NCBI GenBank assembly: GCA_958417755.1
Contig: CATZDY010000009.1
Location: forward strand, 1-46,661
DNA length: 46,661 bases
Direction: 5' to 3'
Source of the DNA: an uncultured Peptococcaceae bacterium
GTDB taxonomy: Bacteria > Bacillota > Desulfotomaculia > Desulfotomaculales > Desulfocucumaceae
Shown here piece by piece: positions 32,193 through 40,959 of this stretch (its first letter is position 1; each line of letters opens with the position of its first letter). The notes below the pieces were generated by a model. The model saw only the letters and a program-made list of their open reading frames with translations, did no database searches and was not told where the DNA came from. A program made the translations under genes and the position numbers.

Positions 32193-32250
32193 TATAGGGT
32201 TTTTGTTAGGCATTCATACATGTCTAAATGATTGAAAAAGGGTGATGATA

Positions 32251-33355
32251 ATGTTTGCAGAAATGCTAAAAGAAGTGGAAGGTTTTGAGACTCGCATGGC
32301 AGATTTGAGGGTTTCCCTTTGACATTGCCAAAAAGGAAGAAGAAATAGAAGCCTTAGAGAAATCTATGATGCAGGAAGGTTTTTGGGATAACCAGGAAAA
32401 ATCGCAACAAGTTGCGCAAAAGCTTTCATTGTTAAAGGAAAAAACAGCTTCCTTTGCTTCTTTATGTGCCAATTTAGAAGATATTCAGGTATTGTTGGAG
32501 CTTGGACAAGAGGAAGATGAGCAATCTTTGCTGGGAGAAGTGGCAGGAGAAATCAAAGCCTTTCAGCGCCGTTTAGAGGATATGGAATTGCAAGTGTTAT
32601 TATCCGGACCTTATGATAATGCCAATGCCATTATCTCTTTGCATGCCGGGGCTGGGGGGACAGAGGCCCAAGATTGGGTGGAAATGCTGTTGCGCATGTA
32701 TACCCGTTGGGCGGAAGAACACGGCTATAAAACCCATTTGGCGGATTTGTTGCCCGGAGACGAGGCAGGGGTAAAAAGTGCCACTTTGTTTGTTACAGGT
32801 CCCTATGCTTTTGGTTATTTACGTTCAGAAAAAGGGGTGCACCGATTGGTGCGTATTTCCCCCTTTGATGCTGCTGGCAGAAGGCATACCTCCTTTGCTT
32901 CGGTAGATGTGTTGCCGGAAGTAGAAGATAATGTGGCTGTGGATATCAATCCAGATGATCTGAAGGTGGATACCTATCGTTCCAGTGGTGCTGGGGGGCA
33001 GCATGTGAATAAAACAGACTCTGCTGTGCGTATTACCCATTTGCCCACAGGCATTGTGGTGCAGTGTCAAAGTGAGCGTTCCCAAATGCTCAATCGAAAT
33101 TCTGCCATGACAATGCTAAAAGCGAAGTTATTGGATTTGGAATTAAAGAAAAAAGAAGATGAATTAAATGCCATACGAGGGCAGCAAATGGATATCGCCT
33201 GGGGCAGCCAAATCCGTTCCTATGTGTTTCACCCCTATAGCATGGTAAAAGATCATCGCACAGGGGTAGAAGAAGGCAATGTAAATGCTGTAATGGACGG
33301 GGCCATTGATCCTTTTATCTCCGCTTATTTGCGGGAAACAGCCAAAGGACGATAA
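32251..33355 (+). CDS. prfB: Peptide chain release factor 2, made by programmed +1 frameshift
   Basis: RF2 recognises UGA and UAA stops. Translation starts at ATG 32251 (AGGGTGATGATA before it) and reads 23 codons, MFAEMLKEVEG to RVSL, before an in-frame TGA at 32320-32322. A +1 shift at CTT-TGA-C continues with GAC at 32321 (DIAKKEEEIEALEKS) to the stop at 33353-33355, giving about 367 residues. The catalytic GGQ is in YRSSGAGGQHVNKTDSAVR, and the stop-recognition part is of the RF2 type. The order secA-prfB is as in Bacillus. The frameshift makes RF2 control its own level. The Shine-Dalgarno-like stimulator (GAGGG) is 5 nt from the CTT, not the usual 3. Confidence 0.96.
32308..32323 (+). 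other. prfB programmed frameshift site
   Basis: GAGGG (32307-32311), five intervening bases, then CTTTGAC (32317-32323). The zero-frame TGA is at 32320-32322, and the +1 frame continues at 32321. The slippery CTT-TGA-C is canonical; the internal Shine-Dalgarno is shorter and further away than the usual AGGGGG with a 3-nt gap. Confidence 0.9.
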
Positions 33356-33387
33356 TAAGGGGTCTATGTCTCGTATGAAGAATTTGT

Positions 33388-33426
33388 ACATCCTCCCTTG
33401 GATGCAAAGGGAGGATGTTTATTTTT
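33388..33426 (+). terminator. Terminator of secA-prfB
   Basis: ACATCCTCCCTT (33388-33399) pairs with AAGGGAGGATGT (33407-33418), followed by TTATTTTT. Confidence 0.88.
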
Positions 33427-33617
33427 GGGAAAAAGATGGACATAAGAGCCAAAACCTGCCTTGGTTTTGGTAGGGGTTCGATAAGGCAGGGGTATTTTTT
33501 CGACAAAATTAAAGGAGAACGATACTGGGCAAAGAATATTAAGAATCCATGCCAGGTTTTCATATTATTTTCCTGTGTGGTTATGCTAACAAGAGCAGAT
33601 ACAGGAGTTGGTTGGAT

Positions 33618-34463
33618 ATGATGCTTGGCATGTTGATGGAGTTTTTAGGTGTAACCATTGGAGTATTGTTAACAGCCTTAGGCTTGGATATGTTTTTGAT
33701 TCCCAATAAAATTGCTGCAGGTGGTGTTAGTGGCATTGCCACTGTGTTATATCATGTGTTTCATATACCAGTGGGCGTGGCGATTTTGTGCTTAAATGTG
33801 CCGCTTTTTCTATTTGGTTTATTGCGTTTGGGATTGCCCTTTGGGTTTCGTTCTTTGTATGGTACCATAGCCCTTTCTGTATTGGTTGATTTGTTAGGGC
33901 CTTATTTGCCTGTGGTTACAAACAACAGCCTGTTGGCCAGTGTATTTGGGGGGGTGCTGGTAGGACTGGGGTTAGGATTGACATTTCGTTTCAAGGGAAC
34001 CACTGGAGGAACAGATTTAGCAGCTGCCATTTTACGCACTTACACAGGGGCGAATGTGGGGCAGCTTTTATTTATGGTGGATGCCTTAGTGGTGGTAGCA
34101 GCTGGCTTTGCTTTTCATTCCTGGGAATTGGCTATGTATGCCTTGATCGGGATTTTTGTGACCGCCTGGATGATTGATTGGGTACAGGGGGGCATGCCCT
34201 ATGCCAAAGTGTTTTTGGTTATTTCAGAGCATTCTGAGTGTATTGCCAAGTCGATTTTAAAGCAAATCAAAAGAGGCGTAACAGCTTTGAAAGCAGAGGG
34301 CATGTATACAAAGACAGAAAAAAATGTTTTATTGGTGGTTGTGCATCGTTCGGAAGTGAGTTTGTTCAAAGAATTGGTGTATGAATTGGATCCCCAGGCC
34401 TTTGTTATTATGGCAGATATACAGGAAGTGTTGGGAAAAGGATTTAGACCTTTGCGGCAATGA
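33618..34463 (+). CDS. YitT family membrane protein (DUF161-DUF2179)
   Basis: 281 residues. The frame extends to 33549, but the ATG at 33618, 10 nt after AGGAG, begins right at the first helix (MMLGMLMEFLGVTIGVLLTALG). The N-terminal half has five or six membrane helices with the family pattern LDMFLIPNKIAAGGVSGIATVL and GTTGGTDLAAAIL. The C-terminal 85 residues form the DUF2179 domain (GVTALKAEGMYTKTEKNVLL, then ELDPQAFVIMADIQEVLG). YitT proteins are widespread in Firmicutes and thought to be transporters; the substrate is not known. A terminator overlaps the stop codon. Confidence 0.9.
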   Translation: MMLGMLMEFLGVTIGVLLTALGLDMFLIPNKIAAGGVSGIATVLYHVFHIPVGVAILCLNVPLFLFGLLRLGLPFGFRSLYGTIALSVLVDLLGPYLPVVTNNSLLASVFGGVLVGLGLGLTFRFKGTTGGTDLAAAILRTYTGANVGQLLFMVDALVVVAAGFAFHSWELAMYALIGIFVTAWMIDWVQGGMPYAKVFLVISEHSECIAKSILKQIKRGVTALKAEGMYTKTEKNVLLVVVHRSEVSLFKELVYELDPQAFVIMADIQEVLGKGFRPLRQ

Positions 34464-34477
34464 GCCAAAGGGTTTTT
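34447..34477 (+). terminator. Terminator overlapping the end of the YitT gene
   Basis: CCTTTG (34449-34454) pairs with CAAAGG (34466-34471), followed by GTTTTTTG. The stem includes the stop codon TGA in its loop. Confidence 0.65.
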
Positions 34478-34522
34478 TGCTGTTATGGTAAATGAAACAG
34501 TGGTGAGGAGGGAATTGTTTGC

Positions 34523-35338
34523 ATGCAACCGTTAGATAAGGAAGCCTTAGAGAAACAAGCGAAACACATTCGGCGGAGAGTGGTGGAAATGATCGCTACC
34601 GCTGGATCCGGGCATCCAGGAGGATCTTTGTCCGCAGCAGATATTGTAACTGCCTTGTATTTCAATATCATGCGGATCAATCCCCAACAGCCCCATTGGC
34701 CAGAGAGGGATCGGTTTATCTTGTCCAAGGGACATGCTGCTCCATTGTTATATGCAGCTTTAGCCTGTAGAGGATATTTTGCCGAAGAGCAGCTAAATGG
34801 TTTGCGTAAAATTGGAAATCCTTTGCAAGGACATCCGGATATGAAGAAACTACCTGGGGTGGATATGTCCACAGGGTCCTTGGGGCAGGGATTATCTGCT
34901 GCCAATGGCATGGCTTTGGCGGGAAAATTGGATGGCAAGGACTATCATGTATTTGTGTTATTGGGAGATGGGGAAAACCAGGAAGGACAAGTGTGGGAAG
35001 CCGCTATGGCAGCTGCCCATTATAGATTGGATAATGTAACTGCTTTTATTGATCACAATCATTTGCAAATTGACGGTTGCATAGAGGATGTCATGTCTCC
35101 AGAACCCTTGGAGGAAAAATGGAAGGCCTTTGGATGGGATGTCATCACCATCAATGGTCATGCTATGGATGAAATTTGGACTGCAGTAAACAAGACAAAG
35201 GTAGAAGGGAAACCCCGGATGATTATTGCAGAAACCGTGAAGGGCAAAGGCATATCTTTTATGGAAAATCAGGCTGGTTGGCATGGTACTGCGCCAAAAC
35301 CTGAAGAATTAGCCCAAGCATTGGCAGAGTTAGCCTGA
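34523..35338 (+). CDS. Transketolase, N-terminal subunit
   Basis: 271 residues, the length of the thiamine-diphosphate-binding half. GGAGG precedes the ATG by 12 nt. Key motifs: TAGSGHPGGSLSAADIVTALY (about 25-45), KGHAAPLLYAALA, DMSTGSLGQGLSAANGMAL (about 113-131) and the cofactor motif LGDGENQEGQVWEAAMAAAH (about 150-170) ending in DHNHLQIDG. It works with the C-terminal subunit 95 nt downstream as a two-gene transketolase. This enzyme moves two-carbon units between sugar phosphates in the pentose phosphate pathway, and the split form is common in clostridia and archaea. The window does not show whether a full-length paralogue exists. Confidence 0.95.
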   Translation: MQPLDKEALEKQAKHIRRRVVEMIATAGSGHPGGSLSAADIVTALYFNIMRINPQQPHWPERDRFILSKGHAAPLLYAALACRGYFAEEQLNGLRKIGNPLQGHPDMKKLPGVDMSTGSLGQGLSAANGMALAGKLDGKDYHVFVLLGDGENQEGQVWEAAMAAAHYRLDNVTAFIDHNHLQIDGCIEDVMSPEPLEEKWKAFGWDVITINGHAMDEIWTAVNKTKVEGKPRMIIAETVKGKGISFMENQAGWHGTAPKPEELAQALAELA

Positions 35339-35399
35339 GAAGGACAAGATGAGAGGGTTTCAAGAAAAGCTGGAATATTTTATGTATAGAAAAGAAAGG

Positions 35400-35433
35400 C
35401 AGGTGCAAACCGGTTGAAATCAGCCGGTTTCCT
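35400..35433 (+). promoter_or_regulatory. Hairpin between Shine-Dalgarno and start of the transketolase C gene
   Basis: AAACCGG (35408-35414) pairs with CCGGTTT (35424-35430), directly between AGGTG (35401-35405) and the ATG at 35434. There is no other ribosome binding site. Folding of the hairpin would bring AGGTG to an effective spacing of about 5 nt. Confidence 0.5.
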
Positions 35434-36381
35434 ATGGCAAAACAAATTGCTACCAGAGAAGCCTATGGTCAGGTTCTGGCAGAGCTTGGTCAAGAGGATG
35501 ATAGAATTGTAGTTTTGGATGCAGATTTGACAAAATCCACAAAAACAGCGGATTTTGGAAAACAATTTCCCCAGCGTCTCTTTAATATGGGGGTAGCGGA
35601 ACAAAATATGATGGGCACAGCAGCTGGTTTAGCGGCTGCAGGCAAAATACCCTTTGCCAGTTCCTTTGCAGTCTTTGCAACAGGCAGGGCCTTTGAACAA
35701 ATTAGAAATTCCATTGCCTATACAAAATTAAATGTCAAAATCGCAGCAACCCACGCTGGCATTACTGTGGGCGAGGATGGGGGTTCCCACCAATCGGTGG
35801 AAGATATTGCCTTGATGCGTAGTTTGCCCAATATGACAGTTTTTGTTCCCGCTGATGCTGCTGAAACTAGAGGGGCAGTCAAAGCAGCATTGCAAATCAA
35901 GGGACCAGTTTATATTCGTTTAGGACGTTCTGGGGTCCCTGCTTTGCATGAAGATGATTTCCATTTTGAGCCTGGCAAAGCATTATGTATGCGGGATGGA
36001 AGGGATGTAACCATTGTGGCCACTGGGATTATGGTAGCCAAAGCTTTGGAAGCAGCTGTTCTTTTAGAGAAAGAAGGCATTCAAGCCAGGGTACTAGGGA
36101 TGCATACTATTAAACCTTTGGATTTGGACGCTTTGGTCCGTGCAGCCAGGGAAACTGGTGCTGTGGTTACAGCAGAGGAACATAGCATCATTGGGGGCCT
36201 TGGCAGTGCGGTGGCTGAGGGTTTGGGGGAGCATTATCCTGTGCCCATGAAAAGGGTTGGTTTGCCAGATGTATTTGGTGAATCTGGCTCACCCCAGGCT
36301 TTGTTAGAAAAATATCATTTGACTCCAGAGGGCCTTGTGCAAGCTGTACATGAAGTCTTGCCAAGAAAACAAGGGAAATGA
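35434..36381 (+). CDS. Transketolase, C-terminal subunit
   Basis: 315 residues, equal to the pyrimidine-binding plus C-terminal half of transketolase. It starts MAKQIATREAYGQVLAELG, which is typical of family members, and no earlier in-frame start exists. Features: VVLDADLTKSTKT (about 25-37), FNMGVAEQNMMGTAAGLAAAGKIPF (with the Glu that activates thiamine diphosphate, about 55), ATHAGITVGEDGGSHQSVED, and VTAEEHSIIGGLGSAVAE near the end. It pairs with the N-terminal subunit upstream. Initiation is unusual because the likely Shine-Dalgarno is separated from the ATG by a 7-bp hairpin. Confidence 0.95.
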   Translation: MAKQIATREAYGQVLAELGQEDDRIVVLDADLTKSTKTADFGKQFPQRLFNMGVAEQNMMGTAAGLAAAGKIPFASSFAVFATGRAFEQIRNSIAYTKLNVKIAATHAGITVGEDGGSHQSVEDIALMRSLPNMTVFVPADAAETRGAVKAALQIKGPVYIRLGRSGVPALHEDDFHFEPGKALCMRDGRDVTIVATGIMVAKALEAAVLLEKEGIQARVLGMHTIKPLDLDALVRAARETGAVVTAEEHSIIGGLGSAVAEGLGEHYPVPMKRVGLPDVFGESGSPQALLEKYHLTPEGLVQAVHEVLPRKQGK

Positions 36382-36564
36382 TTGGTTTGACGGGGTTAGA
36401 TACATAATGATAGAAGCAAGCAATGATAAAAGAAATTGTTTTTTAAGAAAAAATTTTATTGATAAAGATGGTGCAGATATGTGTGCTATATTTTTAGCAA
36501 TTATTTGATTCTTTTGAAGCAATGAAACCAATGGTTTTGAAATTTTTTCTATTGATGATAAGTT

Positions 36565-36612
36565 AAAAAGCACAAGGTACAATGTCAAATCCTGTACCTT
36601 GTGCTTTTTGAT
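36565..36612. terminator. 16-bp bidirectional terminator
   Basis: AAAAAGCACAAGGTAC (36565-36580) pairs perfectly with GTACCTTGTGCTTTTT (36594-36609), with T-runs in both directions. It serves the transketolase pair and the convergent SLH gene. The rest of the 36382-36680 gap is AT-rich with no gene. Confidence 0.9.
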
Positions 36613-36680
36613 TTTTATAGACAACTGCTGTTTTGCATAGAAATTAATTTATACTTAGGTTTTTAGCATGACAGTTTATT

Positions 36681-37934
36681 TTATTTGCGAATCACAGTCA
36701 CTTCAGTTGCTTCAGCTTTGCTCATAAATACCTCAACTTGCCAGTTTTGTTGCAATTTACTTAATTTATTCACTACATCATCTACATCATCATAGAAATT
36801 GCAATCATCACTTACTTCAATCCAATATAAAATGCCAGCATCTGTTTGTAACTTAAACCTATCACTTGCATCTTCCACACCAACAACAGTGCCTTTTAAA
36901 ATTGTGTCCGCCGTGGTGCTATAGGTAGTGGTGTTGTCTGTGACTACAGGGGTTGTAGGCGTAGGTGTGGTCGTATTATTAGGCGTTGTGGTAGTGCCAG
37001 GGCCAGGGTTTGTATTTGTTTGGTTTTGATCCGTTGGCGTTGTGGGTGGTAACGTGGTGCTGGAATCTATGATTTCCAGATATTTTATGGTATTCCCCAC
37101 AGGGGCTGTCATCACTGTAGCGCCGTTTTGGATGTCAGAGACAGTGGCTAGTTTGGTTCCATTGAAAATAGCTGTTTTGGCTGCCAATACGCCGCTGGTG
37201 GATGTACCGTCCGTATGGATGATGGCAATTAAACCGCTGTTGGCATCAAAGCTTGTCACAATACCAGTATTGAGTCTGGTAATATCATTTTTAAACCAAT
37301 TGTTTTTGGCTAAAGTTGAAATCAAAGCAGCCATTTGACCCCTTTTCATGCCTTGGTTTGGGCCAAAGGTATTATTACCCAAACCACCCATAATGTTATT
37401 TTGCGTAACCGCTGCCACATAGGGTTTATACATTTCCACAATGGAAGCAGTGTCAGAATACGTTAATTTGGTAACATCCCCTTTTAACCCCAAGGCAGCG
37501 GCCACTAAGGTAGCCACTTCTGCCCGGGTAATGGCGTCATTGTATTTTAAGGCAGATACATAATCCTTGCTTAACAAACCTTTTTCCACAGCTAAGACCA
37601 GAAAGCCCTGTCCCCATTTCATACCTTGGGGCAATGTAATACCACTGGACGCGGCATTGGCTGTTTTGGCGCTTTCCTCCAGGCCCATGGCTCTAATAAT
37701 AACCGATACAGCTTCCAAACGGGTCATCATTCTTTCAGGCAAAAAAGTGCCATCAGGATAGCCACTTAATAGCCCCAGGGCAGAAGCCTGTTCCACTGCT
37801 TGTAAAGACCAATGGGTGCTGGTATCAGCAAAGGTAATGCCTGAGGTGACAGCAGCCTCAGCATGCAGGGGCATAATGAAAACAGAAAAAGCAAGCGCTG
37901 CGGATATCCCAGCGGATAGTAACTTTTTAAACAA
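36681..37934 (-). CDS. S-layer homology (SLH) domain protein
   Basis: 417 residues, exported. A TTG start at 37934 lies 7-8 nt after GGAGGG. The signal peptide (MFKKLLSAGISAALAFSVF) is cleaved after AEA at about residue 27. Three SLH repeats follow: ITFADTSTHWSLQAVEQASALGLLSGYPDGTF with TRLEAVSVIIRAMG (about 33-88), a second with ITRAEVATLVAAALG (to about 150), and a third with GGLGNNTFGPNQGMKRGQMAALIS (to about 215). A middle beta domain, a Thr/Pro/Asn-rich linker (about 295-345) and a C-terminal domain (KGTVVGVEDASDRFKLQT) complete it. SLH repeats bind pyruvylated wall polymer, so CsaB in this window is a plausible partner. Confidence 0.93.
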   Translation of the reverse strand: MFKKLLSAGISAALAFSVFIMPLHAEAAVTSGITFADTSTHWSLQAVEQASALGLLSGYPDGTFLPERMMTRLEAVSVIIRAMGLEESAKTANAASSGITLPQGMKWGQGFLVLAVEKGLLSKDYVSALKYNDAITRAEVATLVAAALGLKGDVTKLTYSDTASIVEMYKPYVAAVTQNNIMGGLGNNTFGPNQGMKRGQMAALISTLAKNNWFKNDITRLNTGIVTSFDANSGLIAIIHTDGTSTSGVLAAKTAIFNGTKLATVSDIQNGATVMTAPVGNTIKYLEIIDSSTTLPPTTPTDQNQTNTNPGPGTTTTPNNTTTPTPTTPVVTDNTTTYSTTADTILKGTVVGVEDASDRFKLQTDAGILYWIEVSDDCNFYDDVDDVVNKLSKLQQNWQVEVFMSKAEATEVTVIRK

Positions 37935-38159
37935 AATAAACCCTCCTTGATGATAAAATCCCTACTAAATTAAGATGGTCATTAAGGCTAATTTGTTCCG
38001 TTTTAGTCTGGATTTAAAGGGGATTTTACAGTGAATTTTCATTTTGTGGTTTGTTCGTCAAGATAAGTGTTATTCCCTTTTTTATCTGTTTTTGGGAAAG
38101 GAATTTTATGATTTATGTCGAACTATTCCGAGATAAAAGGCGGAAATGCGAGGTGCGTC

Positions 38160-38846
38160 ATGATTCATTTTTATAATGTCACAAAAGTCTATTCCAATGG
38201 AGTTCGTGCTTTGGATGACGTAAGCTTCCATATTCGCAAGGGAGAGTTTGTTTTTTTGGTTGGCCCCAGTGGTGCTGGAAAATCAACGTTGGTAAAAATT
38301 GTATTTCGGGAGGAAATACCTACAAAAGGACAAGCATTGTTTGCTGGTAAAAGCATTACTCGGATTAAAAATCGAGAGATACCTTTTTTGCGTCGTAAGA
38401 TAGGTATGGTGTTTCAAGATTTTAGATTATTGCCCCAAAAAACAGTGTATGAAAATGTATCCTTTGCCATGCAAGTGGTGGGTAGTTCCCGCCGGGCCAT
38501 CAAGAGAAGGGTGCCTGAAGTGTTGGCCCAAGTAGGGTTGGAAGAAAAGGCAGCTATGTTGCCAGCTCAATTGTCCGGAGGACAGCAACAGCGGGTATGC
38601 ATTGCCCGGGCCCTTGTCAATGATCCAATGTTGCTTATTGCGGATGAACCTACAGGAAATTTGGATCCTGATACAGCATGGGAGTTGATGAATCTGTTCA
38701 ATGAAATCAACAGCAAAGGGACCACCATTTTGATGGCCACCCATGCCAGGGAAATCGTAGATGCCATGAAAAAGAGGGTGCTTTCCATGAGTGACGGTCG
38801 TTTAACCCGGGATGAAGAAAGCGGGGCATATTGCGATGAGCCTTAG
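38160..38846 (+). CDS. ftsE: Cell-division ABC transporter ATPase FtsE
   Basis: 228 residues, the normal length. The frame reaches 38115, but GAGGTG precedes the ATG at 38160, which yields MIHFYNVTKVYSNG. ATPase motifs: Walker A GPSGAGKST (about 36-44), Q-loop VFQDFRLLPQKTVYENV, signature LSGGQQQR (about 139), Walker B LLIADEPTGNLDP and the H-loop ATH. With FtsX it couples ATP hydrolysis to activation of a peptidoglycan hydrolase outside the cell; the coiled-coil M23 protein two genes later is the probable partner. Its 3' end overlaps the ftsX start by 11 nt. Confidence 0.96.
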   Translation: MIHFYNVTKVYSNGVRALDDVSFHIRKGEFVFLVGPSGAGKSTLVKIVFREEIPTKGQALFAGKSITRIKNREIPFLRRKIGMVFQDFRLLPQKTVYENVSFAMQVVGSSRRAIKRRVPEVLAQVGLEEKAAMLPAQLSGGQQQRVCIARALVNDPMLLIADEPTGNLDPDTAWELMNLFNEINSKGTTILMATHAREIVDAMKKRVLSMSDGRLTRDEESGAYCDEP

Positions 38847-39723
38847 TAGTATTGAGTATTATTGGCGGGAAGCCTTCATTTCCATGTATAGGAATCGATG
38901 GCTGTCCCTAGCTGCCATTGGAACAGTTTGTATTTCTTTGGTTATTTTTGGTATGTCCATTTTATTGGTGCTCAATGCCAATCTGTTTATGCAGAATTTG
39001 GAGTCTCAGTTGGAAATACAGGTCTATTTGAAAAACGATATGACAGAGGAACAAGTATCTGCAATGGCGGATGTGTTAAAGAAAATTGAGGGTGTTTCTT
39101 CGGTGAGCTTTATTTCCAAAGAAGAAGGGTTGGAAGATTTTAAACAAAAGTTGGGGGATAACCAAGCTTTTGTAGAAGGCTTAGACGGGGAGAATCCTTT
39201 GCCAGATACATATCTGGTGAAAGCAGAGGACGCCCGGAATGTACCTGGTTTGGCGAAGGAAATGCAGAAACTAGACCATGTGGATACAGTGACCTACGGA
39301 CAGGGTACTGTGGAAAAGTTGCTGATTATCATCAAGTGGATACGTGTGGTGGGCGCAGGGCTAATTATTATCTTAGCCATTGCAGCCATGTTGTTGATTA
39401 CCACTACCATTCGTTTGTCAGTATTCGCCCGGCGTAGAGAAATCAATATCATGAAATATCTGGGTTCCACCAATTGGTTTGTACGTTGCCCCTTTTTGTT
39501 AGAAGGCATGCTTTTGGGGCTTGTGGGGGCCATTGTGGGGGCAGCCATTGTGTATGGGGGCTATATCTCCTTTGCTGGTAATTTAAATGGGGTATTACCC
39601 TTTGAGATTTTGTTGACCGACCGGGTTATATTACGCAATATTGTGTTTGGACTTATGGGCGTAGGTCTTTTTATCGGGGCCTTGGCCGGAGGTTTTTCAG
39701 TGAAAAAGTATTTGCGAGTCTAA
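38836..39723 (+). CDS. ftsX: Cell-division membrane protein FtsX
   Basis: 295 residues. ATG 38836 (MSLSSIEYYWREAFISMYRN) gives the usual FtsX start; ATG 38812 in the same frame lies further inside ftsE. Architecture: a first membrane helix (about 22-45), an extracellular domain (about 46-165, EIQVYLKNDMTEEQVSAMADVLKKI), then three helices with the FtsX/MacB-like permease region (TTIRLSVFARRREINIMKYLGSTNWFVR, spanning the cytosolic loop). The extracellular loop is the part that contacts wall hydrolases. It is overlapped by ftsE and followed 38 nt later by the M23 peptidase, so translational and functional coupling are likely. Confidence 0.95.
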   Translation: MSLSSIEYYWREAFISMYRNRWLSLAAIGTVCISLVIFGMSILLVLNANLFMQNLESQLEIQVYLKNDMTEEQVSAMADVLKKIEGVSSVSFISKEEGLEDFKQKLGDNQAFVEGLDGENPLPDTYLVKAEDARNVPGLAKEMQKLDHVDTVTYGQGTVEKLLIIIKWIRVVGAGLIIILAIAAMLLITTTIRLSVFARRREINIMKYLGSTNWFVRCPFLLEGMLLGLVGAIVGAAIVYGGYISFAGNLNGVLPFEILLTDRVILRNIVFGLMGVGLFIGALAGGFSVKKYLRV

Positions 39724-39761
39724 CAAGGGGACTAAACCATTGGTTTAGGAGGGAAAGAAAC

Positions 39762-40940
39762 TTGAACAAAGGACAGATAACGTCAGGGGTAAAACGGTTG
39801 GTCATTGTCATGACTTGTGTATTGACAATCACAATCATTTCCAGCAATATGGTGGCAGAGGCTTCTTTACAACAAGACTTGAACCAGATTCGGCAGCAAT
39901 TGAACCAAAAAAAGCAGCAGAAAACATCAGCCCAAAAGGAAGTCAATAACTATAGTACCCAAATTGCAGCTTTGGATAGCAGTATTGCCGCAAAACAACA
40001 GCAGATTAACCAGCTCAATGCCAATTTAACCGTAGCCCGGGCGGATTTGGAAAAAGCAAAGGTGGCTTTACAAGAAGCCCAAGAAAAATTAAATGAAAGC
40101 AGAGAAATATTGGGTCAAAGGGCCAGGGCAATTTATATGGCTGGTAATGTTAGTTTCTTAGAAATTTTGCTTAATTCTGAGGATTTTGGCGATTTTATCA
40201 GCCGTTTTGAGATTCTCAAGCGTATTATCAACCAAGATTCAGAAATTGTAGAAACAGTGAATTTGGAAAAACAAAAGGTGGAAAAGGAAAAAAATCGTTA
40301 TGAAAATAATGTGAATCTAATCGATTCTTTGTTGACCCAGGAAAAGCAGGTTAAAAGCGATTTGGAAGCCAAAAAGGTGGCGAAAAACCAATTGTTGGCC
40401 AAAGCAAAACAGGATGTGAGCCGCTTTGAGCAAGAGGCCAATGATTTGGAAGCCAAGGAACAAGCTGTTATCCGGGAGATTATCCAGCAAAATCAGCAGA
40501 GTCAACAAACCCAGCAAGGACAACAAAGTGGAAGCAGTGCTCCTAAGGGAAGTGGTGTATTTACTTGGCCTGCTCCTGGTTATAGTACCATTACCTCTCC
40601 CTTTGGCAATCGATCCCATCCTATTTTAGGATATACCAGACGCCATGAGGGCGTAGATATTGGGGCTCCCCAAGGCTCAACAGTGGTGGCTGCCCAAGCT
40701 GGTACAGTGATCAATGTGAGCACCATGAGCGGATATGGGAAAGTGGTGATAGTGGATCATGGCGGTGGACTGACCACCTTGTATGCCCATTTATCAGCGC
40801 AAAATGTGAGTAAAGGACAAGAGGTTTCCCAAGGACAGGCCATTGCAAAGGTGGGAAGTACCGGGATGTCCACTGGTCCTCATTTGCATTTTGGGGTTTA
40901 TAAAAATGGGGCAGCAGTCAATCCCATGGGCTATTTGTAA
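39762..40940 (+). CDS. Exported coiled-coil M23 peptidase (EnvC/CwlO-like partner of FtsEX)
   Basis: 392 residues. The TTG at 39762 follows AGGAGGG. A signal peptide (about residues 1-34, ending VAEA) is followed by a long coiled coil rich in Gln, Lys and Ala (about 36-245; QQDLNQIRQQLNQKKQQK), then a Gln/Ser linker and a LytM/M23 domain (about 270-392). Zinc ligands are present: HPILGYTRRHEGVDIG (the H-x3-D-type motif) and GPHLHFGV near the end. M23 enzymes cut peptidoglycan cross-bridges. The coiled coil next to ftsEX matches the EnvC/CwlO scheme, in which FtsX controls a hydrolase through a coiled coil. The catalytic domain here appears complete, unlike that of EnvC. Confidence 0.93.
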   Translation: MNKGQITSGVKRLVIVMTCVLTITIISSNMVAEASLQQDLNQIRQQLNQKKQQKTSAQKEVNNYSTQIAALDSSIAAKQQQINQLNANLTVARADLEKAKVALQEAQEKLNESREILGQRARAIYMAGNVSFLEILLNSEDFGDFISRFEILKRIINQDSEIVETVNLEKQKVEKEKNRYENNVNLIDSLLTQEKQVKSDLEAKKVAKNQLLAKAKQDVSRFEQEANDLEAKEQAVIREIIQQNQQSQQTQQGQQSGSSAPKGSGVFTWPAPGYSTITSPFGNRSHPILGYTRRHEGVDIGAPQGSTVVAAQAGTVINVSTMSGYGKVVIVDHGGGLTTLYAHLSAQNVSKGQEVSQGQAIAKVGSTGMSTGPHLHFGVYKNGAAVNPMGYL

Positions 40941-40959
40941 AATATTACATTTTCCTTTG

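Noticed and set aside
33415..33621. 68-codon ORF between prfB and the YitT gene
   Set aside because: It starts inside the prfB terminator, has no ribosome binding site and overlaps the leader of the YitT gene.
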